Assembly: GCA_019722365.1 (NCBI GenBank)
Contig: JADFUC010000543.1
Location: 62,001-126,000, forward strand
Direction: 5' to 3'
Length of the DNA stretch: 64,000 bases
DNA from: Lithospermum erythrorhizon
Taxonomy: Eukaryota; Streptophyta; Magnoliopsida; Boraginales; Boraginaceae
Shown here: positions 12,868 to 24,739 of the stretch, piece after piece
Layout: each line of letters opens with the position of its first letter
Numbering within the stretch: position 1 is the first letter of the stretch
Made by a program: the position numbers and the translations under genes
The notes under the pieces: generated by a model
What the model saw: the letters and a program-made list of their open reading frames with translations, nothing else
The model's database searches: none
Told to the model about the DNA's origin: nothing

Positions 12868-14312
12868 TTATTTGATATTCATGGATACTGCCATGGCCTT
12901 TAGCTCTTTTACAATATCTATGAAAGATGGCCTGGTAACTGGGTCAGATGACCAGCATCTCTCCATTAGCGATCTCCATACTGGATCACACCAGCTTGGG
13001 ATTTCAGGTCTCAGGTCTCCTTTCATCATACCAGCTGGAGAACATGCACGGGAACAAATCGTCATAATCGTTCGACATATTATATGTCAAGGAAGGATAA
13101 AACAGTTCAACATGTTGAATTCTTAAGCGAAACATATCAAGGAAGGACACAACGCAGTCTGCATGTATATACACTATTAACTTCAAAGTAGCGATTGTGA
13201 AAATGCTATCATGAGAATAAAACCATTGGCAATATTCATATATTATATATCACTTGAGATCTGAGATGCCTCAAAGAATAAAGTTAAGATTATTTATATA
13301 GCAGTGGCATGTGACTGGTGACTGATTATGTATAACGACGAGTATAAGTAAAGCATACCTATTATTTCTTTAGATCGCATATTGGCATAAGGTGTCTCCC
13401 CAGTCAAAAGTTCCCACATCACAATTGCAAATGAGTAGACGTCGACCTATATATAAACATCAGTATCATAATCAAATTGAAATGAAACGACGTGAAATAA
13501 TACTTCCATCTTAGGTCAAAAAGTTACTCACCTTCTCAGTCACCATACTCTTTGGGTCAAAAAGTTCCGGAGCCATCCATGGTAGAGTTCCTCTGAAACC
13601 GCCTGAAACAATTGACCGCTGCTTGATTTTAGATAGTCCCAGATCCCCAATCTGAAGAATTTGAGCTTCATCAAAATATATTTATGACAATAATGGCAAT
13701 AGAAATATGCAAGAGTGAGGCCAGAATGTATCCGAGAAAGATAATGAGGTGAAGTAGTGCATGCTGCATGTTTTGAAGGCTTTCATTACCTTGCATACTG
13801 GTCGCAGAGGATCTCTCATGTTCACCAGCAAATTGTGAGACTTCAAATCAAAATGGACAATGTTATTGTCATGCAAATACTCCATGCCTGATGCTGCGTC
13901 CCTTGCTATAATAACTCGTTTGCGGCGATCAATAGTTCTGCAGGATGAAGAGCTGTTAAATAAGTAATTCATGCTCACTTTATTCATATATATATGACCA
14001 TCTACATATTTCGTGGAATCAAGTTCAAGTGTCTTTGTAAACTATAAATCTAAGGAAATGTACCCATATTTCTGGAAAGACTAAAGGAATATACATCATA
14101 ATATTACAATCAAAATAACAAATACCTATCTCTTCTTTGTAAAACTTGTTTTAGGGATCCATTAACCATTGGCAAATATTTGGGAGGGCCATATACTCTG
14201 TGACTGCAGCCAAATATTTGGGAGGGCCATCTGTGACTACACCATATAATGCCACAATATTGGGATGGTGAAGCTTTCCTAACATGTGAGCTTCGTTCCA
14301 GAAATCTTTAAC
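12868..14312 (-). pseudogene. Raf-like MAPKKK kinase C-lobe exons (apparently broken gene)
   Basis: Six minus-strand exons with good splice sites encode the C-terminal part of a plant Raf-like kinase: 14312-14126 ([20 protein letters not shown]), 13937-13800 (catalytic loop [12 protein letters not shown]), 13651-13532 (GDLGLSK, a DFG variant, then GTLPWMAPE), 13446-13359 ([20 protein letters not shown]) and 13034-12868 (LRPEIPSWCDP, then the stop at 12868-12870). The sequence is closest, from memory, to the PB1-containing Raf-like group of Arabidopsis At3g24715. Two faults are visible. The exon 14312-14126 holds about 23 extra nt next to a 20-nt direct repeat, which breaks the frame between EYM and VNGSLKQVL. 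The exon with the Gly-rich loop and the VAIK lysine was not found upstream. As written it could not make an active kinase; assembly error remains possible. Confidence 0.8.
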
Positions 14313-14889
14313 CTGCAAAAAAGAGAAGAAAACTTGTCAATAAATGAAATGTCATAATATTAGCAGAATAACTTTATAAATAAAGTGGTTAACTGTCTTA
14401 ACATGAAAGATTCATAACAAAAATTATAGTGATGGCTAATAGCTTCGCAGAAATGTACATACATTCGACATCTTTCCTTCAATGAAAAGATTGTCTATTG
14501 ATGCAAAATTCTTGGATGAACTTATAGATTTCGGTCTGCAAAAACTAGTTAGCTACATTCAATCTCATTGTAGTTTAATCTAAACCTCTCCTCTAATGGT
14601 GGCATATCTGGAGGGCAATTTCACTATAGGCTGGGACGTTTAGTAGAGTATTTTGTTAGAGTAATTGTAACTTTTCCTCCTTTTATATATGAAATATTTC
14701 TACTACAGTGAACTTAACTAGGGAGCAGCAAAAGTTATATCACCCCTTCGATAAGATTAGATTACCGTTTATCATAGATTTGACTTGTAAAATTACAAAG
14801 TAATTAGGTAGTTCCAGTTAAGATACACAATAAAATATTCAGTTCATTAAAGTTCACTCGTTCGCTAGAGTTTAGGAAAGAGAATCATA

Positions 14890-14965
14890 CCAATCTATCC
14901 TCATCCACCCCCTCTTACTTCGCTTAGGCGGGAGCCTCTTCAAAGGCATTGGGACATGTTAATGT
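14890..14965 (-). mobile_element. Au-type SINE fragment
   Basis: The plus strand carries CTTCGCTTAGGCGGGAGCCT followed by CTTCAAAGGCATTGGGACAT and a TTAATGTTAATA tail-like end. It is the best of three related copies on the minus strand. It sits between the kinase C-lobe exons and the PB1/repeat segment. Confidence 0.6.
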
Positions 14966-14988
14966 TAATATATCATGACGGAAGTTTT

Positions 14989-15098
14989 ATTTACCTGCAA
15001 CTCAATCGCCTCTAGGTGGTTATAACAAGCAGCAATTTCAGCAGACATTCTACCATACGCCTTCGAGCTTGCACTTGCATCTTTATCTTGGTCCTGCC
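14989..15098 (-). pseudogene. Unassigned exon-like segment in the kinase locus
   Basis: A minus-strand open segment between a plausible acceptor (ttttggcag, near 15098) and donor (cag|gtaaat, near 14995) encodes DQDKDASASSKAYGRMSAEI and then AACYNHLEAIELQ. A second exon-like piece at about 14460-14540 encodes PKSISSSKNFASIDNLFIEG. Both look coding by composition and borders, but I do not recognise the family. They occupy the place where the kinase N-lobe would be expected. They could be linker exons of the kinase or parts of another gene. Confidence 0.35.
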
Positions 15099-15167
15099 AA
15101 AATATGTAATATATGAATAGAGGGCACATACATTGGTTCTTTATACTGAGAATCAAACTGATGTTTT

Positions 15168-16444
15168 TTATCTGAGCAAAAACTCAATTTCATCCAACTC
15201 ATTCTCTGAAACCAGCTCCTCGGATAGACTAAATTTCCTCATAGAACAATCAATAAAGTTCCAATCTTTTTCACTTTTTGTCAATTGGGTCACTGGATTC
15301 TCCCTCAAAACCCCATAATCCCCACATGATTCCTCAGAATTCACACCAAAATTACCCTCTTCAAAAACTCAATTTTTAACATCAGAACAACTATTCAAAC
15401 ATTCACCATTCTCATTCTTACATGCAAAAACCCAATTTTTAACATCAGAACAACAATTCAAACACACACCATTCTCATTCTTACATGCAAAAACACAATT
15501 TTTAACATCAGAACAACTATTCAAACATTCACCATTCTCATCCTTAGAAGCAAAAACTCAAATTTTAACATCAGAACAACTATTCAAACACACGTCTCTC
15601 ATTCTTGCATGCAAAAACCCAATTATTACCATCAAAACCATCCAAACATTCACCATTCTCATTCTTACATGCAAAAACAACATTTTTACCATCACAACAA
15701 CGATTCAAACACACACCATTCTCATTATTGCATGCAAAAAACCTAATTATTACCATCAAAACTATCCAAACATTCACCATTCTCATTCTTACATGCAACA
15801 ACACAATTTTTACCATCAGAACAACTACTCAAACACTCACCATAAAGCCAATTTTTTACATCAGAACAACTATTTAAAAACTCACCATTCTCATTCTTAC
15901 ATGCAAAAACACAATTTTTACCATCGGAACATCTACCCAAATACTCAACATAAACCCAATTTTTACCATCAGAACAACTACTCAAACACTCACCATAAAC
16001 CCAATTTTTTACATCAGAACAACTGTTCAAACACTCACCATTCTCATACTTGCATGCAAAAACCCAATTTTTAACATCAAAACTATCCAAACACACACCA
16101 TTCTCATTACTACATGCAAAAGCCAAAGCCTACAACTCCTATCAACACCTTCAACCTCCCTTATCATCCTCCTAACATCATCATCACAACCAATGTACCC
16201 CATTTTCATATTTTCACAAAAAAGAAAAATGGGTTATGTACAACAACACCAACTCATTCACAAAAACACCAAGTTCATGAATTCTGGACTTCAGTTCAAC
16301 AAATGTGATAAAAGGGTCAATAGATATTACCTTGGTGGCTCCACCAACATATCTGAGCTTCCTCGACGGAGAGTGGTGGCGGAATTCTCCATTGAAGGTC
16401 ACCACCAGCTTCACCTTTGCCCCCCTCTTTATGTCCTTAGTCAT
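15168..16444 (-). pseudogene. PB1-domain N-terminus followed by Cys-rich repeat region
   Basis: The minus strand begins MTKDIKRGAKVKLVVTFNGE at 16444 and continues with SRKLRYVGGATKVISID and FVELKSRIHELG, the opening of a plant PB1 domain. PB1 domains mediate oligomer or partner binding. The second half (MGYIGCDDDVRRMIREVEG) lies in another frame after a T-rich run near 16220, so one indel is needed. A second indel at a T run near 16120 is needed to enter the Cys-rich repeat (15360-16125). After the repeat the minus strand stays open as NFGVNSEESCGDYGVLRENP .. ELVSENELDEIEFLL, with a stop at 15168-15170. It could be the 5' end of the Raf-like kinase locus or a separate gene. The many small breaks mean no intact protein is encoded as written. 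Confidence 0.6.
15360..16125 (-). repeat. Tandem repeat of a 21-codon Cys-rich unit
   Basis: About 13 copies of a unit near 63 nt occur, some shortened to about 45 nt. The minus-strand consensus is CKNENGECLNSCSDVKNWVF. Unit lengths are mostly multiples of three, and two to three Cys recur at fixed spacing, so the array seems to have grown as coding sequence. The frame is broken by small indels near 15740 (A run) and 15590. The array follows the PB1 segment on the same strand. Confidence 0.85.
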
Positions 16445-16449
16445 AAATT

Positions 16450-19437
16450 CAAGAAAACAACAAAACTTTCTAAATTTACAAATGAAAGATTACTTTAGCC
16501 TAACTCGAATTTTTATATAAGTGTCACGAATAAATTAATATCAAACAAATAATGAAAATTATAAAAACGTAACTCGGACGAACAAAACAATTTTTTTAAA
16601 AAATAATTGGCGTAATATGAATTTTTATATAAGTGTGATTAATGAGTTAATATCAGACAAATAATGAAGACTACATAATTAAAACGAGACAAATAATAAA
16701 GAATATAAAAACGTAGTTGAACGAACAAAAATAATTTTTTGAAAAAAATCAATAGCAATTTTATTTTTTCGAAAAATGAAAGTCAACACCGGTTAGTTCC
16801 ACTAGTGTATTAAATTAATTATACGCTGATACGGGAACATACCAAGACGGCTCAATTCATCACCAATGCAGTGAGATATTCAAGATGCGGCTTTAATTTT
16901 TGGGCCCGCAGCCTACCCCATACACACGCCCAACATAAGTCAAAGTAACTTAAATAATCGGCGCATCTACCCTGATTCAAAGAATAATTACTGTTGCCGC
17001 GACGTAACTCCACGCCACGCGCATACAAGACCACAAAGTACGAATTCGACGACGCCGATATTTAAATTAATTATGTATACATTGATCATTGATGTATGTA
17101 TTTATAGGTTATGCAAGTGGATATATTTTGAATTAATGTGCTACAAACAAAAGTTGAGTTTATTGTTTATGAATTAATGTGCTACAAACAAATTATGAGT
17201 GGTTACAGTGTATGAATTAACGTAAAAAGTTGAAGTTTATTGTTTCTTGTGATTAAGGAGTATTATATAGTATGGGGGTTTTGATGGAAAACATTTGGGC
17301 ACAAAATTGGGAATCAACCAATGCCCTCCAGGTGCTTATTCTGTTGCAATTCTCCTAAATATATTGTCATCAGGAAGATTTGTGGGGCATGCTTGAATTT
17401 TTTTCTTTTAATAATTTTTATATTTTACTCTAAAGAAAGCCGCCTGAACTATCGCCATAAGCATTGCTTTCACATTTAATCACTCAAGCGAATTTGATGG
17501 CCTCATTCACTTATCATCTAATATTTGCTTATTTATTTCCGCTTGTCGACTTTCCGTGAAGCTCACTGAAGTCAATGCATGTGACATGCACGTGTTCTCA
17601 CCAGAGGCCAAATAGTAATTCCACATCTAAAAACACTTAAAACAAAAACGATAATATATTACGAGCGAAATGAATTTAAAATCTAAAGAAATACGAATGA
17701 AAACACTAGCCTTTTGTACAATATATTATCCCATTTTTTTTAAATGTCTTGGGACATGAATTACTATTTTACTCTCTATGGTAGTACGCGCATGTCACAT
17801 GCTAAGTTGACTCAACCGTTGACTTCACTAGAAAGTCAACGGCTAAAGTAAAATAAACCAATCTTAAATTAAGACAAAATGAGGAGCTATTCTATAAAAT
17901 TCATGAATATCAATTTTAATGTATAAACATCGCCGATTGCTCCGACTCACTCTATTTTAATTTAACTGGTAGATTTAATTTAACAATAAAAATATTCAAT
18001 TTTAACCGTAAATTAATTTTGTTTAAATAATTTGTTGTTAACATGTAATATCTAGACACAAGTGTGTTCATTGTCATGCTGTATGATCTAACTTATTAAT
18101 TCAGATATATACGGAATTAAAAATGAATTATAGTTTCAAAAATAAGTTGATTTTTTTATTAAATAAAAACTTTTGTTAAATAGAAAAGTAGAGAGTAATA
18201 ATACCATGTTTAATGTATATTCTTCTTTTTTACTTGTCATTGTACATATTTATTCATTGATTAAGAAAGTAGCTCATTTGACATGTACGCTTTCAATCAA
18301 TAATTCAATAAATCTTTACTTTTTTTTTCATTTATTATGTTCCTCTTTCCTTAACTTCTGAACTATTTTATGATGGAAATGAAGTAGATAATAAATTAAA
18401 GAAATAAAAATAGTATAAATATATGTTTAATGATATAGATGCAATTGAAAAATATGTGAAAATATATTTAAAGTATAAACAATTAAAAGAAACAATAAAT
18501 CTTCATTGAAACAAGTAAAAAAGAACAAAAAAAATAATTATTTGAATATATTACCTCCATGTAACTAACGAATTAAAACTAACAAGCTGGCATTCATAAC
18601 TTCAACCTAATCACATTTATCATATAATAATGAAATATGTTGCAAATACTTTACATTACTATCCATTGTTAAATGGTTTACCAATATAATTCAGCTAAAA
18701 ATAAACATATTTAAATTTAAATTTTAAATGATCAACCACCAAAATTTAAAACTTGACAATCTTTTAATTTATTAAAATAAGTATTTGAATTATACTGGTA
18801 ATGAAATAATTAATTGCTCATTACATTTAGTTATTACCTTGTGATGGTATAAATGCTCTGAAAGAGACCGTCACCATTTATGGTAAAAACTAAATACAAG
18901 GCACATCTATTTTATTCTTTTTACTTACATGTATTACACTGGGTTTTTTTAAGGAACGTATAAAACAACTATAAAAAAAAGTTATGTTGGGATGGGGTTG
19001 ATCATTGATGTAATGGTTAGACACTCCATTGTAAGATAGATTCATTGACTTAGATTTTAGAAAAAAAATTAAAAACTACCAAATTAAAATAAAATTTAGA
19101 CATATGAAATAAAGAATCAAAAAACATTTCTCACTCTAGAAGCGCATGTTCAAAACAAGTTCTGATATATTTATTATCACTCTATGAAAAAAAAGAATTG
19201 ACCAAACTTTTTTGTTAGTTGGTGTTAATGTGTTATGTAGAGACTCCAATTTTTTAACAATTTTACTATTACCGCTCTGTTCTGCTTAGTGATTTATATT
19301 AAAAACTGGGATGAAACACCATGCGAGATAAAGCCTGTTCACATTAAATATTTAGCCTTAATAATTATAAATTTTATTGTTTAAGAAAATTGTCAGCTAA
19401 ATGGAGCTAAGTGCTTTGTTGAGATCAATATCGACCG
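16450..19437. other. Intergenic, no gene seen
   Basis: The 5' end of this stretch would hold the promoter of the PB1 locus on the minus strand, but no TATA box was placed with confidence. A more GC-rich patch at about 16850-17060 has no readable protein. Two near-identical pieces around 16500-16735 (sharing TTTTTATATAAGTGT and ACGAACAAAA) form a local tandem duplication of about 115-160 bp. Confidence 0.45.
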
Positions 19438-20062
19438 ACCCAGGCTCAGACATGGCTATCGTGGAATGGCCCAGGGTCAGTCCGGAGGCCCGGCCCACCG
19501 CCCGCCCAAATTCGACCAAGGCCCACTAAGCCTCACACGCCCCTGCCCACTAATAAGTGGGGACGGCCAAGTGGATCGGGACCTCAAGCCTGTGTCCTGG
19601 GCTCGAGCCCACCCAATACGGCGATTCTACCGGCCCTAAGCCTGTGCCCCTGTGTCCATATTAACGTGGCGTCTGCTATATTAAACGGTACCATCGTTAA
19701 TGTCAAGCAGTAATAACTGGGATTCTTATTAACGGCATCGCCATATTAAACAGCCCACGTTAATAACGCCAAAGCTTGAGTTTACCTGTGATTAACGCCA
19801 GCATCTTTTAAAATTACTCACTAATGCTAATACCCAAACGAGCAAATGGCTCACTAAATACAATAGTGCTCAATTTAAACAAATGATACCACATTAACAA
19901 CAATACTTCAAAGTGTAAACGCGAATCAAACATATTAATATTCGAAACTGTAAAATAAAGAGTCGCATAACATGTTCCCCAAATTGTTCACATTAAACAT
20001 CAATATAATTCAATATTCAAAGCACATTATTCATGGAAACATGTTAAATTTAATCCTAAGAT

Positions 20063-20359
20063 TTGCTCCTGGCCCTCAGCCTCCCCTCAAGCCCATTATC
20101 CATACGCCTCGGCTCCCACAATCATACGCCCGGCTTAACCTTCCATATCAACTTCGATGCTCAAGTATCTCAGTTACGCCTTAACATGTTGGCGTTAATC
20201 GATTCCAACATCGACATAAATTTACCTGATGATCCTAACGGTGGCGACCTCGCTTCAAGCGCCCTGGCCGCCCATCTATGTCACAACAAAGTAGGGAGGC
20301 CCATCCCTTTCGGGGTAGCAGCTTGTCAACCTCCACACCTCATCTCGAACATCCGCTAA
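20063..20359 (+). other. Unassigned open frame inside the hAT element
   Basis: A 98-codon plus-strand frame (includes DINLPDDPNGGDLASSALAA) lies between the left subterminal region and the transposase. I do not recognise a family. It may be non-coding element sequence, since its neighbours contain many stops. Confidence 0.2.
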
Positions 20360-21902
20360 ATGTTCAAACACCTCCCATTTAGACCAGCAATACCCCGTCC
20401 CACATATATTTCCCGCTAATCACCATCGCTTCCCATTTTAGAAGCCCTTCTAAAATCAACCCATCTACATTCTCCAATGTAACCTCTTTGATATTAACTA
20501 ACAACGGTAGTATAATCATGCCATATCAGCGGCTGACTTCGCCTCGATGAAACATATGTTTAAGCATCAAACGGCATATTAACCCATCGCAAATTCAATA
20601 TAGACCACATAACAAACTTAATGCAAACAACTTAGTTCGGATGTCAATTGGGGTAGACGCAAAAGAATGATACCTACTCTTCCAAACAAGTTTTGTATAC
20701 TATCTAAATTATTCTTTTATACACTATGCCTTCTTTCTTAACTCTAGCCATTGTTGTTAAGCTCTGGACACATTCTTGTAATGTGATCGCTTAGTGCACC
20801 ATCCCTTTCCTGCAATCATCCGCATCTCAACTAAGATACCAAATGTTTTTATTAAATGCCTATAATACCCGTGAATCCCATCGAGTATTGTACCGACACC
20901 AAAGACTCTCACAATTATCATTATAACGCTAGCTCGAACGGATTCATAAAACTTATACACAATGGCGGATACCACCATTAGTAAAGTAGTGAATGTACTA
21001 AGTTTGGCAATATCTAAAAATTGAATAAAAGATTACCAAGTGGACCGCCTCGATTTCTCCTTCATCAAGGCACATCCCCGCCTGCATCTTAGTACCTCCA
21101 CCTCCTCACCTCGAACTTCCTCTGCCTTGTATCGCACTCTACATCTTCTTCCTCAAGGTGCGACGTGGTGTGACTCATGTTGACTCTCCTCCTCTATTTC
21201 TTGTTTGCACCAACAATTTCCTTGTTTTTGGGAACTCTTTTTCGGGTGCCATTTTAGCAAATTGATAGTAATATAACGTAATTCAATTAATGGAAAGATG
21301 ATTTATGTAGGAATCAAGACTGAAGCCTGTAGAATTTTGCTTTTGGAGTTTTAAAGATTGAGAATTGTGTTTCTAAATGGAATGTTTGGAACCCTATTAA
21401 TCTTATTTAAGTAACGCAGGTCACTTATAAATAAACTAAACACGCTTAATCCTAAAAAATGGCAGAATTTTGACGGCATTTCACGCTAATCCTAAAAAGC
21501 GTAAAGTTTGGCATTTTTTGCATCCATTTTTTTCGATTAAACGTGGGTACCGCTGCACTATGTAACGGTACTAATGCTAAATCAATAGTTTAAAAAAAAT
21601 AGAGTCTATTTGTATGGAATAAAAGAACATTTTATTATTTCAGCCGGCCCACGCTTATACTGCATACAGAGTTTACATGAGTTTCCGCTTTCAATAATAA
21701 AAGTTATTAAGTTACAAAACTACAATTCTAATCATCATAAATTAATTCATCTTCTGACTCTTCTTTGTCCGAGTCTTTTTCAACGCCTATCGGCTGCTTC
21801 TTCTCTTCTTCTAATTTTCTTCAATGTCACCAAGCATCATCAACATATCTTTTTCTTTTCGGCTCCATGACTGTACCTTTAGTCTCTGCATCCTATGTCA
21901 AG

Positions 21903-22930
21903 TCATTCAATCCTTGGCGACACATTATTACTCAATCGCCGAGCTTGTGTCTTGAACGCTTGAGTGTATTGTAGCTTCGCCATGCTAAATGCGGATTCAC
22001 TAGCTATTGTAGACATAGGGATAGAAAATATTTCTTTTGCCATCTTAGACAAGACCGGAAACAAGGCTTCCTTGCTCGCCCACCATTTTAATATATCAAA
22101 AGGATTTTTATCATTATATTGACTCAATTCAAAAGTTAGTAGATAACATTGAAAGTTACCATTCACAGGTTCAGGAAATGATTGGACTTCACCTAAAAGC
22201 TTGTAACGCATTTCTAAGGTGATCATGTTGACTTCGTATTTTAACTCCCGTGCGGGCCACATTAAAACTTTGTATACTACTTGAAGGTGTGGCCTTACCT
22301 TGTCCATACCTTGATTGGTATTTGCTATACATGTTATACATATACGTTTCAATTCCATCTTTCCATTTTTGAACATCAAAACTCTTTAGTTCTGGATTAA
22401 AGGGTAGTAAAGATTCATAATACGATTTCACATAGAAATTAAAATGCTTTAATTTAGCGTTAGGATCCAAGATTATACCAATTGCATATGTAATGCTGGG
22501 ATAGATGAAAATATTTTAAAAACTTATCTTCCATATTCTAATCATATCTCTGGGGCTATCATAATCATTTCTATGCTTAAATATACGAACGGAGAGATTA
22601 ACGACACATTCTAAAGTAAGATGAATATTTGGCTCGATTGAGTTGAAAACTTTAGTATAATCTTTTAAGTGGCTCTAAAAACTTAAGTAATTCATAACAA
22701 TGTTTCCACTAGTATATAAACGAGTGGTACATAATACTCACCAATCGAGCATACTTCTCATAAAATCGGAGATTTCTTCCTTATACATATATGCACGAAC
22801 TAGTAGATCGTAGTCGAAGTTCCATCTAGTTTCACAATCCAAAATTACTTTTAAACTACCGAAGCCTCAACCATTTTTTTTTATATTCATGTCTTCTTAC
22901 CCCGCCATTAACAACAAAATTAACGCCATT
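21903..22930 (-). pseudogene. hAT transposase remnant (C-terminal and middle parts)
   Basis: Overlapping minus-strand frames (22470-22189 and 22379-21903) encode LDPNAKLKHFNFYVKSYYES-type sequence and the hAT dimerisation region: NPFDILKWWASKEALFPVLS, then KMAKEIFSIPMSTIASESAF. Farther up (about 22930-22760) KVILDCETRWNFDYDLLVRA is readable in pieces, a conserved stretch of plant hAT transposases (DAYSLEEPER/RICESLEEPER type). The frames are offset and separated by stops, so the gene is dead as written. An N-terminal BED zinc finger was not identified, though 23408-23640 may be its degraded area. The position inside the inverted ends at 19446 and 24645 supports one autonomous-derived element. 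Confidence 0.78.
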
Positions 22931-24129
22931 TAATTGGTAAAATAAACTCATCCCAAACAACTTTATTCCATCTTTTAAGAATCAATTGGCCGACGCGATA
23001 AACATCTAACATGAAAAGTTCACTAAAATCCGGGTTTAATAGGTCTCTTTAATTTTCTCGATTGAAACGGTATTAGCGGACGATTATCAAACAAATTGAA
23101 GTAATCTTATTCAAACATTTGTAATCATTGGTACACAGTATACCTTCCGAATTTGAATATTGTTATGTTTAGCACCCATCTAAAATATATAATTCTCTCA
23201 GTTAATCTGGCCTCGACAATCCAACGACATGTTACACACATTATATCAAAATCCAAAGACACCAATATCACTAGTCAAACACATTTTATAAGGCAAATTC
23301 ATAAGAGTGTTACCTAGAAGCTCTTTCATTTTTAAAATATTTAAAGATGCGCTCGCAAAGACGGTGGATACGATAAGTTCTGTGGATTAACGACATTTTG
23401 AATCCATTTAGTAAAAAACGTTATATCCATCACAATGATTAAAAGGCAAACAACTACTGACATAAATTTCATACAATCCTACAAGTTTCAAGATAGCAAA
23501 AAGTTCTACCGGCTCGATATCAATAAAGTTCCTCGCACACCCTCCCACCACTATCTTTAGTGATCTTATGACCAAGCAAGGGTTTAGTAGCATGACCGGC
23601 TCCCCTTGCCCCCACTCATTTTCCATGATAGAGTAGCCTTTTACAATTTATACAAGTTGCCGTTGTTTTTCACGGTCTCCATTAAAAATATTTCCAAATC
23701 CATGAAGTTTTTTTCCTTTCATTAGTAAAGATCCGTGAGCACCAGATTGAGAGCTTAATAATGGGTAGTTCGCCATAATGATCATCATCCTCTAAATTAC
23801 CATAATCATTAGATATAGACATACTAGCACTAGCACTTTGAATATTTTACCAAGATTACGCTTGATGCCATTAATTTAAAACAAAAATATCACAATTCTA
23901 TAAAAGTTGGTAAATAATACCGAACCGAGACGGAGCACGTAGATTGTAGATTGTAGATCGAAATGAACAAGCTTCCACGCCTTTGAGATAGAATCTCAAA
24001 TTTCAATATAATTCTTCAAATATTAGATTTTGAGATTAAGCTGTTATTGCTTTTGAGTTACATAAATGATCGTGGAATTTCGCGAGAAATGTATGAAGGT
24101 ATTATCCCCTTTTATGCACCTCTCCATGG

Positions 24130-24510
24130 TTTTTTTCGCAAAGCAATAAACGGTGTAACGCTTGATCTAAACGGTACCACGCTTATTAATAACGGTTATA
24201 TAACGTTATTTAGTACTAAACGTGGTAACGCTGATTTAAATGGTACTTAATGCTTATTACAAAATACCAAGTATATGAAGTCAAGGTAATAAACGGTAAT
24301 GTTAAATCAAACGTTACCACGTTATTCATACAAGTAGCCGTTATTGCCAACATGTACGTTACAAAACTAAAGCCAAGTTTAACAAACGTTGTACCGCTTA
24401 AAACTAATCTGCACTAATGCTTGTTCCGTAAAATGGCCGAATGTCATTATTAATTTATTATAGGACAAACGTGGTGCCGTTAGTACAAACGGTACCACGC
24501 TAGCGTCCGC
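24130..24510. repeat. Subterminal repeat cluster of the hAT element
   Basis: At least eight degenerate copies of AACGGTACCACGCT and its complement lie here, for example near 24169, 24215, 24309, 24384, 24465 and 24485. The same motif occurs on the left side near 19685 and 21545. Such clusters are known transposase-binding regions in hAT elements; that role is inferred here. Confidence 0.6.
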
Positions 24511-24739
24511 TGTGCCCCTTTAAAGCGCGGGCTCGAACTGGTCAGGGCCGAAAATTCTTAACGTGGCCTACCTGCCCGGTTCGTTAGCGGGCCGTCGGCC
24601 CGTCGAACATGTTACGTGGGCCGGCCCGGTTCGTTAGCCATGTCTACCAAAGCACCGCATCAGTTTAGCAATCAAAAATTTCAATTCACACGGGCCATGC
24701 CAATGTATCAAGCGTTCACTCCTTAACAAAACCGGGTCC

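Larger units (their letters stand above)
19446..24645. mobile_element. Decayed hAT-superfamily DNA transposon, about 5.2 kb
   Basis: The left end TCAGACATGGCTATCG and the complement of the right end AGACATGGCTAACG are inverted. They are flanked by 8-bp ACCCAGGC (19438-19445) and ACCAAAGC (24646-24653), which agree at six of eight positions, as expected of an aged hAT target duplication. GC-rich 'GGCCCGG/CCGGGCC' sequence lies just inside both ends. Many copies of an AACGGTACCACGCT-like motif lie subterminally (19660-19800, 21480-21580, 24130-24510), as in hAT elements whose transposase binds such sites. A broken hAT transposase lies inside on the minus strand. Confidence 0.72.

Noticed and set aside
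15605..16074. Plus-strand Thr/His/Asn-rich frames across the tandem repeat
   Set aside because: They are the complement of the Cys-rich repeat; the minus strand carries the PB1 context and is the likelier coding strand.
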